This document shows, one piece after another, positions 1 to 12,108 of a stretch of 64,000 bases of DNA. Positions within the stretch are counted from its first letter, which is position 1. Each line of letters starts with the position of its first letter. Where the stretch lies: assembly GCF_000420265.1 (NCBI RefSeq), contig NZ_ATUP01000001.1, positions 682,001 through 746,000 on the forward strand, given 5' to 3'. The notes beneath the pieces are model-generated. The model was given only the letters and a program-made list of their open reading frames with translations, made no database searches and had not been told where the DNA came from. The DNA is from Oceanicaulis alexandrii DSM 11625. Lineage in GTDB: Bacteria > Pseudomonadota > Alphaproteobacteria > Caulobacterales > Maricaulaceae. The position numbers were made by a program, and so were the translations under genes.

Positions 1-898
1 TATGGGCCATGTGCAGGACAACGCCGAACGCGCGGTGCGCCGTGTGATCGAGGCGCTGTCGAATGGCGAAGCTGAGATGCGGCTTGAAGACGGCGCGGTG
101 ATCAAGGTCAAGATCAGCGTCGATCAGTCAGATCGCACCGCCATCATCGATTTCACCGGCACCTCTGAACAGCGCCCCAGCAATTTCAACGCCCCGAGCG
201 CCGTGACGCGCGCTGCGGTGCTGTATGTGCTGCGCTGCCTGGTGGATGACGCCATTCCGCTCAATGAAGGCTGCCTGAAACCCATCACCCTGATCGTGCC
301 CGAAGGCAGCTTGCTCAATCCCGTCCCGCCCGCTGCTGTGGTGGCCGGCAATGTGGAGACCAGCCAGCTTGTGGTGGACGCGCTGTTCATGGCCACCGGC
401 CGGATGGCCTGCGCCCAGGGCAGCATGAACAACTTCACCTTCGGCGATGAGACCCGGCAGTATTACGAGACGATCTGCGGCGGCGCCGGCGCGGGCTATC
501 GCGCGGACGGGTCAGGCTTTGCCGGCGCCAGCGCCGTGCACACGCACATGACCAATTCGCGCCTGACCGATCCGGAAGTGCTGGAAGCGCGCTATCCGGT
601 GCGTCTGCTGGAGCATTCGGTGCGCAAGGGCTCCGGCGGGGACGGCGCCTTCAAGGGCGGGGACGGATCGGTGCGGCGCATCATGTTTCTGGAGCCCATG
701 CAGGCGGCGCTTCTGTCCGGCCGGCGGACCGAGCACCCTGCCGGCCTGAAGGGCGGGGCGCCCGGCGCGACCGGCGCGCAGGCGCTCTATCGTAAAGACC
801 GGACGCGGCAAGCGCTGGATGCGCTGTTCAGGCTGGATGTGGAAGCCGGCGAGACCGTTGAAATCCTGACGCCGGGCGGCGGCGGAGCGGGAGCGTAA
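1..898 (+). CDS. Hydantoinase B / 5-oxoprolinase family protein, C-terminal part (5' truncated by window)
   Basis: The reading frame is already open at the first base and ends at TAA 896-898, so only the last ~298 residues are seen. They match the C-terminal half of the HyuB/oxoprolinase B family (ATP-dependent hydrolysis of hydantoins or 5-oxoproline, usually partnered with a HyuA subunit or domain): a GNVETSQ stretch near residue 118, the YETICGGAGAGYRADG glycine-rich segment, the HTHMTNSRLTDPEVLE motif and the RxGSGGDGxxxGGDG loop. The protein ends in a glycine run. The ATPase half must lie upstream, outside the window. Family assignment is firm; the substrate cannot be told. Confidence 0.88.
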   Translation, partial: MGHVQDNAERAVRRVIEALSNGEAEMRLEDGAVIKVKISVDQSDRTAIIDFTGTSEQRPSNFNAPSAVTRAAVLYVLRCLVDDAIPLNEGCLKPITLIVPEGSLLNPVPPAAVVAGNVETSQLVVDALFMATGRMACAQGSMNNFTFGDETRQYYETICGGAGAGYRADGSGFAGASAVHTHMTNSRLTDPEVLEARYPVRLLEHSVRKGSGGDGAFKGGDGSVRRIMFLEPMQAALLSGRRTEHPAGLKGGAPGATGAQALYRKDRTRQALDALFRLDVEAGETVEILTPGGGGAGA

Positions 899-1039
899 TA
901 CGCATATTCTCGCGGGTGAATACCCATACAACTGCTGATGGTTAAACTAAATGCGTTCACTATGATGAATTCGGCTTTTGTCGCTCGCCGACTTCCATAA
1001 GTTCCTAACAAGTTTGAAGGAATCCATCAGGAGACTTGG

Positions 1040-1444
1040 GTGTTCCGAGTCGCATACCGCAGCGTGCTGCGCGCCGATCTCGGCGTAGCGGAAATCGACT
1101 CCTTGCTTCACAGCAGCGAGGCGCATAATCGAGATGTGGGCGTGACCTCCGTCTTCTTGATGAATGAGAGACGCGTCCTGCATGCGCTCGAGGGCCCGCC
1201 CAAGGCCATCCGCTCCATCCTTGAATGCATCTGGGATGACCGGCGCAACGAGGAATTTTCCATTCTGGATATCGCCCATGGCGAAGCCGCGCTGTTCCCG
1301 GACTGGCCGCTGAAAGTGATCACCCCGGAAACCCTGAAGACGGAGGCGAGCCTGCGAGACCATGAGGGCGTCACATGGCTGGCCAATCTGGAGGGCGGAC
1401 TGGACGCATACTTTGCGCCGCTCCCGCCTGAGGACAGCGCTTAG
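1040..1444 (+). CDS. BLUF-domain-like protein with His in place of the photoactive Gln
   Basis: A 134-residue single-domain protein. GTG start chosen because CAGGAG (1028-1033) lies 6 nt upstream. It aligns along its length with BLUF flavin photosensors such as AppA: Tyr6 in the VAYRS strand, Asn30 in SEAHN, the LEG signature at 50-52, the DDRR helix near 66-69 and Trp89 in FPDW. The glutamine that rearranges its hydrogen bonds on illumination, two residues before LEG, is His48 here (VLHALEG). Flavin binding remains plausible, but normal BLUF photochemistry is doubtful. No output domain is fused. Role unknown; small BLUF proteins usually act through a protein partner. Confidence 0.8.
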   Translation: MFRVAYRSVLRADLGVAEIDSLLHSSEAHNRDVGVTSVFLMNERRVLHALEGPPKAIRSILECIWDDRRNEEFSILDIAHGEAALFPDWPLKVITPETLKTEASLRDHEGVTWLANLEGGLDAYFAPLPPEDSA

Positions 1445-1618
1445 CGCGACGCCCTGCACGGACAACCGGCCCTTCGTCCGGCCTCAGATCCGATAAAAAA
1501 ATTGTTAAGATTGATCCAGCGCCGAGGGCGCTGCGTAACCATGGGTGTTCCAGCGCGACTGGAATGCCTGTCGGCGATCCGCCCGCAGGTTTGATTATCA
1601 CCCTTATGGGAGACAGAC

Positions 1619-2158
1619 ATGCGTACTTTGACTGCTCTGACCGCCGTCGCTCTGAGCGCCGCCCTCGCCGCCCCGGCCATGGCGATCGACGCCGGCGCCG
1701 CTTCCACCCCGAAAGTGACCAAAGACCACCATGCCAGCCAGCCTTCCATCGTGGCGATCGCCACCGGTGACGAAAGCTTCTCCACGCTGGTGACCGCGCT
1801 GCAGACCGCCGAGCTGGTCGACGCGCTGTCCGGCGACGGCCCGTTCACGGTCTTCGCCCCGACCAACGACGCCTTCGCGGCTGTCGGTTCCGACACGCTC
1901 AACGCGTTGCTGCAGCCGGAAAACCGCGATCAGCTGACCTCGATCCTCACCTATCATGTGGTGCAGGGCGAATACATGGCCGCCGGCACGGCGCCGGGCA
2001 CGTATGACCTGACGACGCTGCAAGGCGACACGGTCAATGTCGTCGTCGGCGACGACGGCTCGGTCACCGTCGACGGCGCATCAGTGATCGCCGCCGATGT
2101 GGACGCGTCCAATGGCGTCGTGCACGTCATCGACGGCGTGATCATGCCGGGTCAATAA
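1619..2158 (+). CDS. Secreted fasciclin (FAS1) domain protein
   Basis: A 179-residue protein with a signal peptide (cleavage near AMA-ID, residue 22) followed by one FAS1 domain (about 44-179). The domain shows the two family motifs: FTVFAPTNDAF near residue 80 and the C-terminal NGVVHVIDGVIMP. FAS1 domains are extracellular or periplasmic adhesion folds. A GGAGA ribosome site lies 8 nt before the ATG, and a strong terminator follows. It is monocistronic. Biological role in this organism is unknown. Confidence 0.9.
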   Translation: MRTLTALTAVALSAALAAPAMAIDAGAASTPKVTKDHHASQPSIVAIATGDESFSTLVTALQTAELVDALSGDGPFTVFAPTNDAFAAVGSDTLNALLQPENRDQLTSILTYHVVQGEYMAAGTAPGTYDLTTLQGDTVNVVVGDDGSVTVDGASVIAADVDASNGVVHVIDGVIMPGQ

Positions 2159-2165
2159 TCCGGTC

Positions 2166-2205
2166 AGCCCTGGCGTCTCGTCCCCGCGGACGCCAGGGCT
2201 TTTTC
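2166..2205 (+). terminator. Rho-independent terminator after the FAS1 gene
   Basis: Perfect 12-bp inverted repeat (2166-2177 with 2189-2200), GC-rich, 11-nt loop, followed by TTTTT. It sits between convergent genes and may also stop the minus-strand gene at 2212. Confidence 0.9.
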
Positions 2206-2211
2206 TATCCT

Positions 2212-3633
2212 TCAGTCCGTGGCGGCCGTTGGCGCAGCCTTGCCTTTCCGGCGGCGAACCGGCGGGCGACGCAAAGCGCGCACATGGGATTCAATATGGT
2301 CGATGATAATCTCGGCCACATCCTTGCCGCTAGACTTTTCAATGCCTTCAATGCCGGGCGATGAGTTCACCTCAAGCACTTTCGGGCCTTCGTCCGAGCG
2401 CAAGAGATCCACGCCCGCCACAGACAATCCCAGCGCCCGCGCCGCTTTGACGGCCGCCGCCCGCTCTTCTTTTGAAATCCGCACACGGCTCGCCTGACCG
2501 CCTCGATGCAGGTTGGAGCGGAACTCGCCGGGCTGCGCCTCGCGCTTCATCGCCGCAACCACCTTGTTGCCGATGACGAAGCAGCGAATGTCGACGCCCG
2601 AGGCTTCCTTGACGAAATCCTGGACGATGAAGTTGGCGTCCAGTCCGCGGAAGGCGTCGATCACCGATTCCGCCGCCTTGCCGGTTTCCGCCAGGATCAC
2701 GCCGCGTCCTTGCGTGCTTTCCAGGAGCTTCACCACCAGCGGGGCGCCGCCCACGTGCTCGATCAGGTTCTTGGTGTCTTTCGGCGAGTGCGCGAAAGCC
2801 GTGGTCGGCATGCCGATCCCGGCGCTCGCCAGCACCTGGTGCGCATAGAGCTTGTCGCGGCTGGCGCCGATGGATTCAGGGGTGTTGAGAATATAGGCGC
2901 CGGTCATGGCGAACTGGCGCAGCACCGCCATGCCGTAATTGGTCATCGAGGCGCCGATGCGCGGAATGACAGCGTCATAGCGCGGCAGGCGGCGGCCATC
3001 ATAATAGATCGCAGGCGACAGCGCGTTGATCGCCATGGTGCAGCGCGCCGTGTTGATCATCTCCGCCACATGGCCTTGCGCCTCGGCGGCCTCTTTCAGG
3101 CGCTGTGAGGAATAGTTCTTCGGCTCGCGGGTCAGAATGGCGATCCGCAACGGGCGATGCACCGGCTTGCTGCGCGGCAAGTGCTGATACAGATCATAGC
3201 TCAAGGTCTTCTGCGCGCAGGACTGGGTGGGGCTGACCACCATGTCGTCAAGGATCGCGGTCCGGCCCAACAGCATGCGATACGCCATGCTCTCGCGATT
3301 GGTCAGCGTGACCTCGATCGGCCAGGTGCGTTCGCCAATGGTGACATTGGCTTCGATCACCCAGCGCAACTCCGTCTCGCCATTTGACGAGGTGATTTCA
3401 CGGCGATCCACAGCCGGCGCCGCGCACACCACTTCCAGATCCGGTTGATCAGGGATCGGGTGCATGACGAAGCGGACCTGAGGGTTGTCCTCCGGCCCGA
3501 AAGGCTCGATGGCGACCGCATGCAAGGCGCTCGTTTTGGCCCCCGTATCGATTTTGGCTTTGATCGCGGGAAGCGCGAGCCCCGGAAACGAGGCCCATTC
3601 TTCCCAGCCCAAGACGAACGGCTCATCAGTCAT
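2212..3633 (-). CDS. Fusion: retropepsin-like (RimB-type) protease domain + RimK-type ATP-grasp ligase
   Basis: 473 residues in two domains. Residues about 5-150 match the ATP-dependent zinc protease family (COG4067-like, retropepsin fold) with the aspartic motif [11 protein letters not shown] at 29-39 and a second strand [11 protein letters not shown] near 120. Residues about 160-450 are a RimK/ATP-grasp amino-acid ligase: RIAILTR start, [26 protein letters not shown], and the Mg/ATP motif [19 protein letters not shown] near 410-427. RimK ligases add glutamate to S6 or related targets, so a fused protease may trim the same product (inference). The Lys/Arg-rich C-terminal tail looks disordered. 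GGAGG lies ~10 nt before the ATG. Confidence 0.88.
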   Translation of the reverse strand: MTDEPFVLGWEEWASFPGLALPAIKAKIDTGAKTSALHAVAIEPFGPEDNPQVRFVMHPIPDQPDLEVVCAAPAVDRREITSSNGETELRWVIEANVTIGERTWPIEVTLTNRESMAYRMLLGRTAILDDMVVSPTQSCAQKTLSYDLYQHLPRSKPVHRPLRIAILTREPKNYSSQRLKEAAEAQGHVAEMINTARCTMAINALSPAIYYDGRRLPRYDAVIPRIGASMTNYGMAVLRQFAMTGAYILNTPESIGASRDKLYAHQVLASAGIGMPTTAFAHSPKDTKNLIEHVGGAPLVVKLLESTQGRGVILAETGKAAESVIDAFRGLDANFIVQDFVKEASGVDIRCFVIGNKVVAAMKREAQPGEFRSNLHRGGQASRVRISKEERAAAVKAARALGLSVAGVDLLRSDEGPKVLEVNSSPGIEGIEKSSGKDVAEIIIDHIESHVRALRRPPVRRRKGKAAPTAATD

Positions 3634-3821
3634 GCCGTGAGGACCTCCAGTAAGATCGCAAAAGGGGGGATGGGTTACAGCGCCCTTAGTGTTTCGTCCA
3701 TCCCGAGGTGACGCAAGGCCTGATTATTCGCGTTTTGGAAACGCTGCCTGTCTGAAACCGCCCTCGTCATCTCAACGCCGGATCGCCATGTTCTGTCCGA
3801 ACACCGGAACTGGAGCCAGAC

Positions 3822-4658
3822 ATGAGCCCTCAATTGCGTCCGATCGTGAAGATCACCCAAGGCATGCCCACCTCTGACGGCGCCGGGGTGAAGCTCACCC
3901 GCCTGCTGGGCACGCCCGATCTGCGGGTGCTTGACCCGTTCCTGATGCTCGACAAATTCCATTCCGATAATCCCGGCGATTATCTGGCGGGCTTCCCCCC
4001 TCACCCGCACCGGGGTTTTGAAACCGTGACCTATATGGTCGAGGGCCGGATGCGCCATCAGGATAACAAGGGCCATGAAGGCGTGATCGAGCCGGGCGGC
4101 GTGCAATGGATGACCGCCGCGCGCGGCATCGTGCACTCGGAAATGCCCGAGCAGGAAGATGGGCTGATGAGCGGCTTCCAGCTCTGGGTGAACCTGCCCA
4201 AGGCCGAGAAGATGAAGGATCCCGGCTATCAGGAATATGACGAGGCCCAAGTCCCCTCCGACACGCGCGAGGGCGTCGTCGCCAAGATCGTAACCGGCCA
4301 GACCTCAACCGGGGTCAAAGGCCCTGTTACCGATGTGACGGTGGATCCGCTTTACGCCGAGCTGCGCATGGAGCCCGGCGCGGTGTTTGAAGAACCGATC
4401 CCGGACGCGAAGACCGCCTTCCTCGCCGTTCACACGGGCGACGTGGAAGCGGGCGGGATGAAACTCAAAGAGGCGCAGCTGGGCGTGTTCGGGCGCGGCG
4501 ACGCCATCCGCATCAAGGCTGGTCCCAAAGGCGCGCGCCTGATGCTGGCCGCGGGCAAGCCCATCGGCGAGCCCATCGTCTGGGGCGGCCCCTTCGTGAT
4601 GACCACGGAAGGCGAAGTGCGCCAGGCCATGCTCGATTACCAGCAGGGCCAGTTCTAG
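3822..4658 (+). CDS. Pirin family protein
   Basis: 278 residues, full length for a bicupin pirin. The metal site is intact: His61 and His63 (PPHPHRGFET), His105 and Glu107 (RGIVHSEMPE). The C-terminal cupin follows around 180-270. Pirins are cytosolic iron cupins; several have quercetinase activity and others modulate transcription or metabolic enzymes. GGAG lies 8 nt before the ATG. The next gene on the same strand is a glutathione-dependent quinone reductase (65-nt gap), which would suit a quinone/flavonoid detoxification pair (inference). Confidence 0.93.
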   Translation: MSPQLRPIVKITQGMPTSDGAGVKLTRLLGTPDLRVLDPFLMLDKFHSDNPGDYLAGFPPHPHRGFETVTYMVEGRMRHQDNKGHEGVIEPGGVQWMTAARGIVHSEMPEQEDGLMSGFQLWVNLPKAEKMKDPGYQEYDEAQVPSDTREGVVAKIVTGQTSTGVKGPVTDVTVDPLYAELRMEPGAVFEEPIPDAKTAFLAVHTGDVEAGGMKLKEAQLGVFGRGDAIRIKAGPKGARLMLAAGKPIGEPIVWGGPFVMTTEGEVRQAMLDYQQGQF

Positions 4659-4723
4659 GCGGTCGCCGGTCAGCTCTGGGCCGATCCATTCATTTGCAGG
4701 GGCGCAACAAAGGAGAGATCACT

Positions 4724-5695
4724 ATGGGATTGCTTGTAGACGGCGTCTGGCACGACAAATGGTATGACACCAAATCCACCGGCGGACGGTTCAAACGCTC
4801 CGAAGCGATGTTTCGCAACTGGGTCACCGCAGACGGTTCAGCAGGACCGACGGGCGAAGCCGGGTTCAAGGCCGAGCCGGGGCGTTACCATCTTTATGTT
4901 TCGCTCGCCTGCCCCTGGGCGCACCGCACCTTGATCTTCCGTCGCCTGAAGGGCCTGGAAGACATGATCGACGTGTCGGTGGTGCACTGGCTGATGCGCG
5001 AGAACGGCTGGACCTTCAAAGACGGCCCTGGCGTGGTGCAGGATCCGTTGCATAAGGCCGAGTTCATGCACCAGGTCTATACCGCCGCCAAGTCTGACTA
5101 TTCAGGCCGCGTGACCGTGCCGGTGTTGTGGGACAAGAAGACCAATACGATCGTCTCCAATGAGAGCGCGGACATCATCCGCATGTTCAATTCCGCCTTC
5201 GACGAGGTCGGCGCCAAGCCGGGCGATTACTACCCGCAAGCGCTGCGGGAAGAGATCGGGACCGTCAATGAGCGCGTCTATCACGAGATCAATAACGGCG
5301 TTTACAAGTCCGGCTTCGCCACCACCCAGGACGCCTATGAAGAGGCAGTGACGACGCTGTTTGACGCCCTCGACTGGATCGAGGACCGGTTGTCAGACGG
5401 CCGCGCCTATCTGATGGGCGAGGAGGTCACTGAAGCTGACTGGCGCCTTTACACGACCCTGGTGCGGTTTGATCCGGTCTATCACGGCCATTTCAAATGC
5501 AATCTCAAGCGCCTGATCGACTATCCGCACATCAACGCCTATGCCCGCCGCCTGCATACGCAGCATGGGGTGGCCGACGTGTTCAATCTCGAGCACGCCA
5601 AACGGCACTATTACGAGAGCCATGACATGATCAATCCGACCGCCGTCGTCCCGCTGGGCCCGGACGTGCATGTGGCGGACGGGCAAGAGGCCTGA
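4724..5695 (+). CDS. Glutathionyl-hydroquinone reductase (YqjG/PcpF/ECM4 family GST)
   Basis: 323 residues. The enzyme reduces glutathionyl-hydroquinones through a cysteine thiol. The catalytic motif CPWAHR is present (Cys63), followed by the family's WLMRENGWTF segment, the thioredoxin-fold VTVPVLWD/VSNESADIIRMF strand-helix, and the all-helical GST C-domain with TEADWRLYTTLVRFDPVYHGHFKCN. ATG at 4724 is chosen over an in-frame TTG 30 nt upstream because AGGAG (4711-4715) is spaced 8 nt from it. Likely cotranscribed with pirin. Confidence 0.93.
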   Translation: MGLLVDGVWHDKWYDTKSTGGRFKRSEAMFRNWVTADGSAGPTGEAGFKAEPGRYHLYVSLACPWAHRTLIFRRLKGLEDMIDVSVVHWLMRENGWTFKDGPGVVQDPLHKAEFMHQVYTAAKSDYSGRVTVPVLWDKKTNTIVSNESADIIRMFNSAFDEVGAKPGDYYPQALREEIGTVNERVYHEINNGVYKSGFATTQDAYEEAVTTLFDALDWIEDRLSDGRAYLMGEEVTEADWRLYTTLVRFDPVYHGHFKCNLKRLIDYPHINAYARRLHTQHGVADVFNLEHAKRHYYESHDMINPTAVVPLGPDVHVADGQEA

Positions 5696-5717
5696 GCCTT
5701 TTCAGGAAGCGGCGGCG

Positions 5718-8405
<2,688 letters not shown>

Positions 8406-8414
8406 ATGGGCTCC

Positions 8415-9476
8415 TCAAGCCAGCTCAAACGGTTCAAGACCCGACAGGCGCATGGCCTGAGGGCGCTCTTTGAGAGTGCGCGGCTGACCGGTTTTCGCAT
8501 CCCGCGCAATAGCGGCGATATGATCGGGCGTGGTGCCGCAGCAGCCGCCCGCAATATTGATCAGGCCCGATTGCGCCCAGTCCGCGATGAAGGCGGCGGT
8601 CTCGTCGGGCGTCTCGTCATATTCGCCGAACGCATTGGGCAGGCCGGCATTGGGATAGGCCAGCACATGGCAATCGGCGATGCGCGCCAGCTCGGCCACA
8701 TAGGGCCGCAATTGCTTGCCGCCCAGCGCGCAGTTCAGGCCCACAGCCCAAGGCTGGGCGTGTCGAACGGAATTGTAAAACGCTTCGGTCGTCTGCCCCG
8801 ACAGGGTGCGGCCCGACGCGTCGGTAATCGTGCCTGACAGGATGATCGGGATCTCGGGATCGATCTTACCCTCATTGCGCAGGTCAAGAATGGCCTTGAT
8901 CGCCGCCTTGGCGTTCAGCGTGTCAAAGATCGTCTCGATCAGGAAGAAGTCCACATGCTCGGCCATGGCCAGAACCTGCTCGGCATAGGCGTCGCGAACC
9001 TGATCAAAATTGACTTCGCGAAAACCGGGATCTTCCACATTGGGCGATAGCGACAGCGTCTTGTTGGTCGGCCCGATCGCGCCCAGCACCGCCTTGGGCG
9101 AGCCGGTCTCGGCTTCGGCTTCATCCGCCGCTTCCCGCGCCAGGCGCGCGCCTTCGGACGCGATCTCGGCGGCGAGGCTTTCCATCTTGTAGTCCGCCTG
9201 GGCGATGACAGTGGCGGAGAAGGTGTTGGTCTCCACCATGTCGGCGCCGGCGTCGAAATACTGTTTGTGAATCGCGCGCACGGCGTCAGGCGTTGAGAGG
9301 TTCAGGATGTCGTTATTGCCCTGGATCGGGCAGGACCAGTCTGCAAACCGCTCGCCGCGATACCCGGCCTCGTCCAGCTTCAAGGTCTGGATCTGGGTGC
9401 CCATGGCGCCGTCCAGGATCAGAATGCGGTTCAGCGCCAGCGCGTCCAGCGCAGCGCGGCGTTCAGCTTTGGTCAT
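8415..9476 (-). CDS. metH: Methionine synthase homocysteine-binding subunit (split MetH, N-terminal part)
   Basis: 353 residues matching the homocysteine methyltransferase barrel of Met[13 protein letters not shown] at the start, [12 protein letters not shown], the zinc cysteine in VGLNCALGG and the zinc pair in [11 protein letters not shown] near the C-terminus. It would present zinc-activated homocysteine to the methylcobalamin carried by the downstream subunit. It lies 14 nt after metF on the same strand, giving a metF-metH(N)-metH(C) operon. No strong ribosome site is seen (GGAA), so translation may be coupled to metF. Confidence 0.96.
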   Translation of the reverse strand: MTKAERRAALDALALNRILILDGAMGTQIQTLKLDEAGYRGERFADWSCPIQGNNDILNLSTPDAVRAIHKQYFDAGADMVETNTFSATVIAQADYKMESLAAEIASEGARLAREAADEAEAETGSPKAVLGAIGPTNKTLSLSPNVEDPGFREVNFDQVRDAYAEQVLAMAEHVDFFLIETIFDTLNAKAAIKAILDLRNEGKIDPEIPIILSGTITDASGRTLSGQTTEAFYNSVRHAQPWAVGLNCALGGKQLRPYVAELARIADCHVLAYPNAGLPNAFGEYDETPDETAAFIADWAQSGLINIAGGCCGTTPDHIAAIARDAKTGQPRTLKERPQAMRLSGLEPFELA

Positions 9477-9490
9477 GGCGTTCGGTTCCG

Positions 9491-10399
9491 TTAGGCGGCT
9501 TTGACGGCTTGAGGGGGCTTCACCCCCAGCAGCGCACAGGTGGACAGCGACAGTTCAGCCCGGTTCAGCGTGTAGAAATGAAACGCGTCCACGCCGCCAT
9601 CGCACAGCGTTTCACACATTTCAGCCGCCAGATGCGCGGTCACCAGCTCGCGCGTGCCGGCATCGTCTTCCAGACCGTCATAGACGGCATGAACCCGGTC
9701 CGGGATATGCGCGCCGCACATCTCGGCCATGCGCACCAGGCCCTTGAAATTGGGCTGCAGCATCACGCCGGGCACGATGGGAATGTCGATGCCGGCCTTG
9801 CGCACGCGCTCGAGATAGCGAAAGAAGATGTCCGCATCGAAGAAGAACTGGGTGATGGCGCGCGTCGCGCCCGCATCGATCTTCGCTTTCAGCATGTCGA
9901 GATCCGCGTCCCAGTCGGCGCTGTCGGGATGCTTCTCGGGATAACAGCCGACCGAGACCTCGAAATCACCAATGGCCTTGATGCCTGCGGTCAGGTCGGC
10001 CGAGTTGCTGTAGCCGTTGGGGAAAGGCTGATACGCTTGGTCCAGCCCTTCGGGCGGATCCCCGCGCAGCGCCACGATATGGCGCACGCCGGCGTTCCAG
10101 TAATCCCGAATGACCTCGTCCACTTGATCGCGGGTCGCGGAGACGCAGGTCAAATGGGCGGCCGGCGCCATCTCGGTTTCAGACACGATCCGCCGCACCG
10201 TGCGGTGGGTTCGATCCCGTGTCGAGCCGCCCGCGCCATAGGTGACAGAGACAAAATCCGGCGCCAGCGGCGTCAGCCGCGCAATGGAAGACCACAGCTT
10301 CGTCTCGGCCTCCTCGCTTTTCGGCGGGAAGAACTCAAAGGACACTTTCGGCCCTTGCGCAGGGGAACGGCCATTCACGGTCATCACCAGTCCAGTCAC
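9491..10399 (-). CDS. metF: Methylenetetrahydrofolate reductase
   Basis: 302 residues, normal length for bacterial MetF. It reduces 5,10-methylene-THF to 5-methyl-THF with FAD, supplying the methyl donor for the two downstream methionine synthase subunits. Motifs: [14 protein letters not shown] near the start with the catalytic Glu, [31 protein letters not shown] and ITQFFFDAD. The GTG at 10399 is taken as start; an in-frame ATG at 10384 is a real alternative, and neither has a good ribosome site. The promoter side holds a perfect 18-bp palindrome. Confidence 0.95.
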   Translation of the reverse strand: MTGLVMTVNGRSPAQGPKVSFEFFPPKSEEAETKLWSSIARLTPLAPDFVSVTYGAGGSTRDRTHRTVRRIVSETEMAPAAHLTCVSATRDQVDEVIRDYWNAGVRHIVALRGDPPEGLDQAYQPFPNGYSNSADLTAGIKAIGDFEVSVGCYPEKHPDSADWDADLDMLKAKIDAGATRAITQFFFDADIFFRYLERVRKAGIDIPIVPGVMLQPNFKGLVRMAEMCGAHIPDRVHAVYDGLEDDAGTRELVTAHLAAEMCETLCDGGVDAFHFYTLNRAELSLSTCALLGVKPPQAVKAA

Positions 10400-10433
10400 G
10401 GTTTCGCATCACCGGAGACCGGCGACACATCCA

Positions 10434-10451
10434 CATAAAGATATCTTTATG
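10434..10451. promoter_or_regulatory. 18-bp perfect palindrome upstream of metF, probable repressor operator
   Basis: CATAAAGATATCTTTATG is perfectly self-complementary, AT-rich in a GC-rich setting, and ends 35 bp from the metF start. From memory it resembles the AT-rich palindromes reported for ArsR-family SAH/SAM-responsive regulators of methionine-cycle genes (SahR type); that match is not verified. It lies in the region shared with the divergent mlaA gene, but is closer to metF. Confidence 0.65.
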
Positions 10452-10577
10452 CGATTATTGCGCTGCGAGCAAGATGGAACTGCCCGGCAAACGGCACGTT
10501 ATGGATTTCCCTGACTTGATATCCCCGCTTCAAACCCGACATTGTCCCAACCGACCCGTCGACCGTAAGGACACTTC

Positions 10578-11318
10578 ATGCGTATCGCCGCTCTGACCTC
10601 TCAAGCCGCAGTCCTGCTGGCTGCGCTTAGCCTGACCGCCTGCGCATCCCGTGAGATGGCGCAGGAAACCGGTGATCCGTTCGAGCCGGCGAATCGCGCC
10701 GTCTTCGCGGTGAACCAGACGCTTGATGACGTGGTGATCGGCCCGTCCGCCCGCGTTTATGACACCGTCACGCCGGACCCGGTGCAAACCGGCGTGCGCA
10801 ATTTCATGAGCAATCTCAACCAGCCGGTCGTGTTCGCCAACGCGCTCCTGCAAGGCGATGTGCACGCCGCGGGCGACACGGTCGGCCGCTTTGTGATGAA
10901 CACCACGATCGGCGTTGCGGGCGTCTTTGACGTCGCAACCCATGAAGGCGTGCCGCAGCATCGCCGCGATTTCGGCCAGACCCTCGCCGTCTGGGGCGTG
11001 GGCGACGGTCCCTATCTGGTGTTGCCCCTGATCGGGCCGTCCAACGTACGCGACGCTACCGGACGCTTTGTGGATCGCTATCCGCATCCGCTCAACTGGA
11101 GCGAAGAGGAATCGGGCGAGGCCTGGGCCTGGGGCCTGCGCGGCCTGAACGGCACACAGATCCGCGCGGATCTGGACGGCGCGATCGACAGCCTCAATCG
11201 CACCGCAATTGATCCGTATGTTCAGGCCCGTTCGGCCTGGCGTCAGTCGCGCTCCGCCTTCATAGAGACCGGAACGCAGTCTGACCCGGATTATCAAGAC
11301 CTGCCTGAATTTGAATAA
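10578..11318 (+). CDS. mlaA: MlaA (VacJ) outer-membrane lipoprotein
   Basis: 246 residues. Lipoprotein signal with lipobox LTAC (Cys22), then the MlaA domain: DPFEPANRAVFAVNQTLD, VRNFMSNLNQPVVFANALLQG, the GRFVMNTTIGVAGVFDVA helix-hairpin and the DFGQTLAVWGVGDGPYLVLPLIGPS signature. MlaA removes mislocalised phospholipids from the outer leaflet of the outer membrane and passes them to periplasmic MlaC, encoded 32 nt downstream. The inner-membrane MlaFEDB components are not in this window. The last ~20 residues are acidic and probably disordered. Confidence 0.95.
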   Translation: MRIAALTSQAAVLLAALSLTACASREMAQETGDPFEPANRAVFAVNQTLDDVVIGPSARVYDTVTPDPVQTGVRNFMSNLNQPVVFANALLQGDVHAAGDTVGRFVMNTTIGVAGVFDVATHEGVPQHRRDFGQTLAVWGVGDGPYLVLPLIGPSNVRDATGRFVDRYPHPLNWSEEESGEAWAWGLRGLNGTQIRADLDGAIDSLNRTAIDPYVQARSAWRQSRSAFIETGTQSDPDYQDLPEFE

Positions 11319-11350
11319 GCACGCCGAAACGGCGGCAGGAGACCTCCCCG

Positions 11351-11965
11351 ATGATCAAACCCATTCTTACCGCCCTCGCCTTGACGCTTCTGGCGCCCCT
11401 GGCGCTGGCGCAGTCCACGACCGCTGACGACGCAGAAGCCTTTGTCCAGAACCAGGCCAATCAGGTGATCGCCACGCTGACAGAGCTGAACTCGGGCCAG
11501 ACCGATCTGCCGACGGTGCAGGCGGAATTTCGTGAGCGGATCGACGCGCTGGCCGATGTGGACCGCATCTCCAATTTCGTGCTGGGCCGGTATCGTCGCA
11601 CCGCGTCTGAGGACGAGCTGAATGCCTTCCGCAACGCCTTCCGCACCTACGCGATCGGCGTTTATGAAAGCGAGCTGAGCACCTATGCCGGCCAGCAGCT
11701 GGACGTCACAGGGTCTGTCACCCGCAATCCGGGTGATTACATTGTCCGCTCGCGCGTATACGGCGGCCCGAATAACGAAGAATTCGAAGTGAACTGGCGC
11801 ATTCTGGAAGCCGACGGCGAACTGAAAGCCGTGGACGTGGAAGTGCTCGGCGTCTGGCTGGCCCAGACCCAGCGCGAACAGATCCTGGCCGTCATCGGCG
11901 ACAATCGCGGGGATGTCAGCGCCGCCACCTCCATGCTGCGCAATCGCGAAGCAGACGACGCCTGA
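11351..11965 (+). CDS. mlaC: MlaC periplasmic phospholipid-binding protein
   Basis: 204 residues with a cleavable signal peptide (ALAQS near 21), then the MlaC/Tgt2 fold: VDRISNFVLGRYRRTAS, the FRNAFRTYAIGVYESELSTYAG helix and the DYIVRSRVYGG / VNWRILEADGELKAVDVEVLGVWLAQTQREQI strands. It shuttles phospholipid between MlaA and the inner-membrane MlaFEDB complex. GGAG lies ahead of the ATG. Same operon as mlaA; a stem-loop follows. Confidence 0.94.
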   Translation: MIKPILTALALTLLAPLALAQSTTADDAEAFVQNQANQVIATLTELNSGQTDLPTVQAEFRERIDALADVDRISNFVLGRYRRTASEDELNAFRNAFRTYAIGVYESELSTYAGQQLDVTGSVTRNPGDYIVRSRVYGGPNNEEFEVNWRILEADGELKAVDVEVLGVWLAQTQREQILAVIGDNRGDVSAATSMLRNREADDA

Positions 11966-12001
11966 TCCAAGGCATATCCGCGCCCCTCAGCGTGAAGAGT
12001 T

Positions 12002-12052
12002 GAAACGCCCGCCGGGGCGCGCTACCAGCAGCGCGCTCCGGCGGTTTCGTTT
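12002..12052 (+). terminator. Imperfect long hairpin after mlaC
   Basis: GAAACgCCCGCCGG/GGCGCGCT on the left pairs, with small bulges, with AGCGCGCT/CCGGCGG/TTTC on the right, followed by GTTT. It sits between mlaC and the next plus-strand gene. Confidence 0.55.
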
Positions 12053-12108
12053 CCGGCCTGCGCGCCAAGCGCCCGCCCGGTCTCAGCGCCCGGCAAGAAA
12101 GGCGCGCC

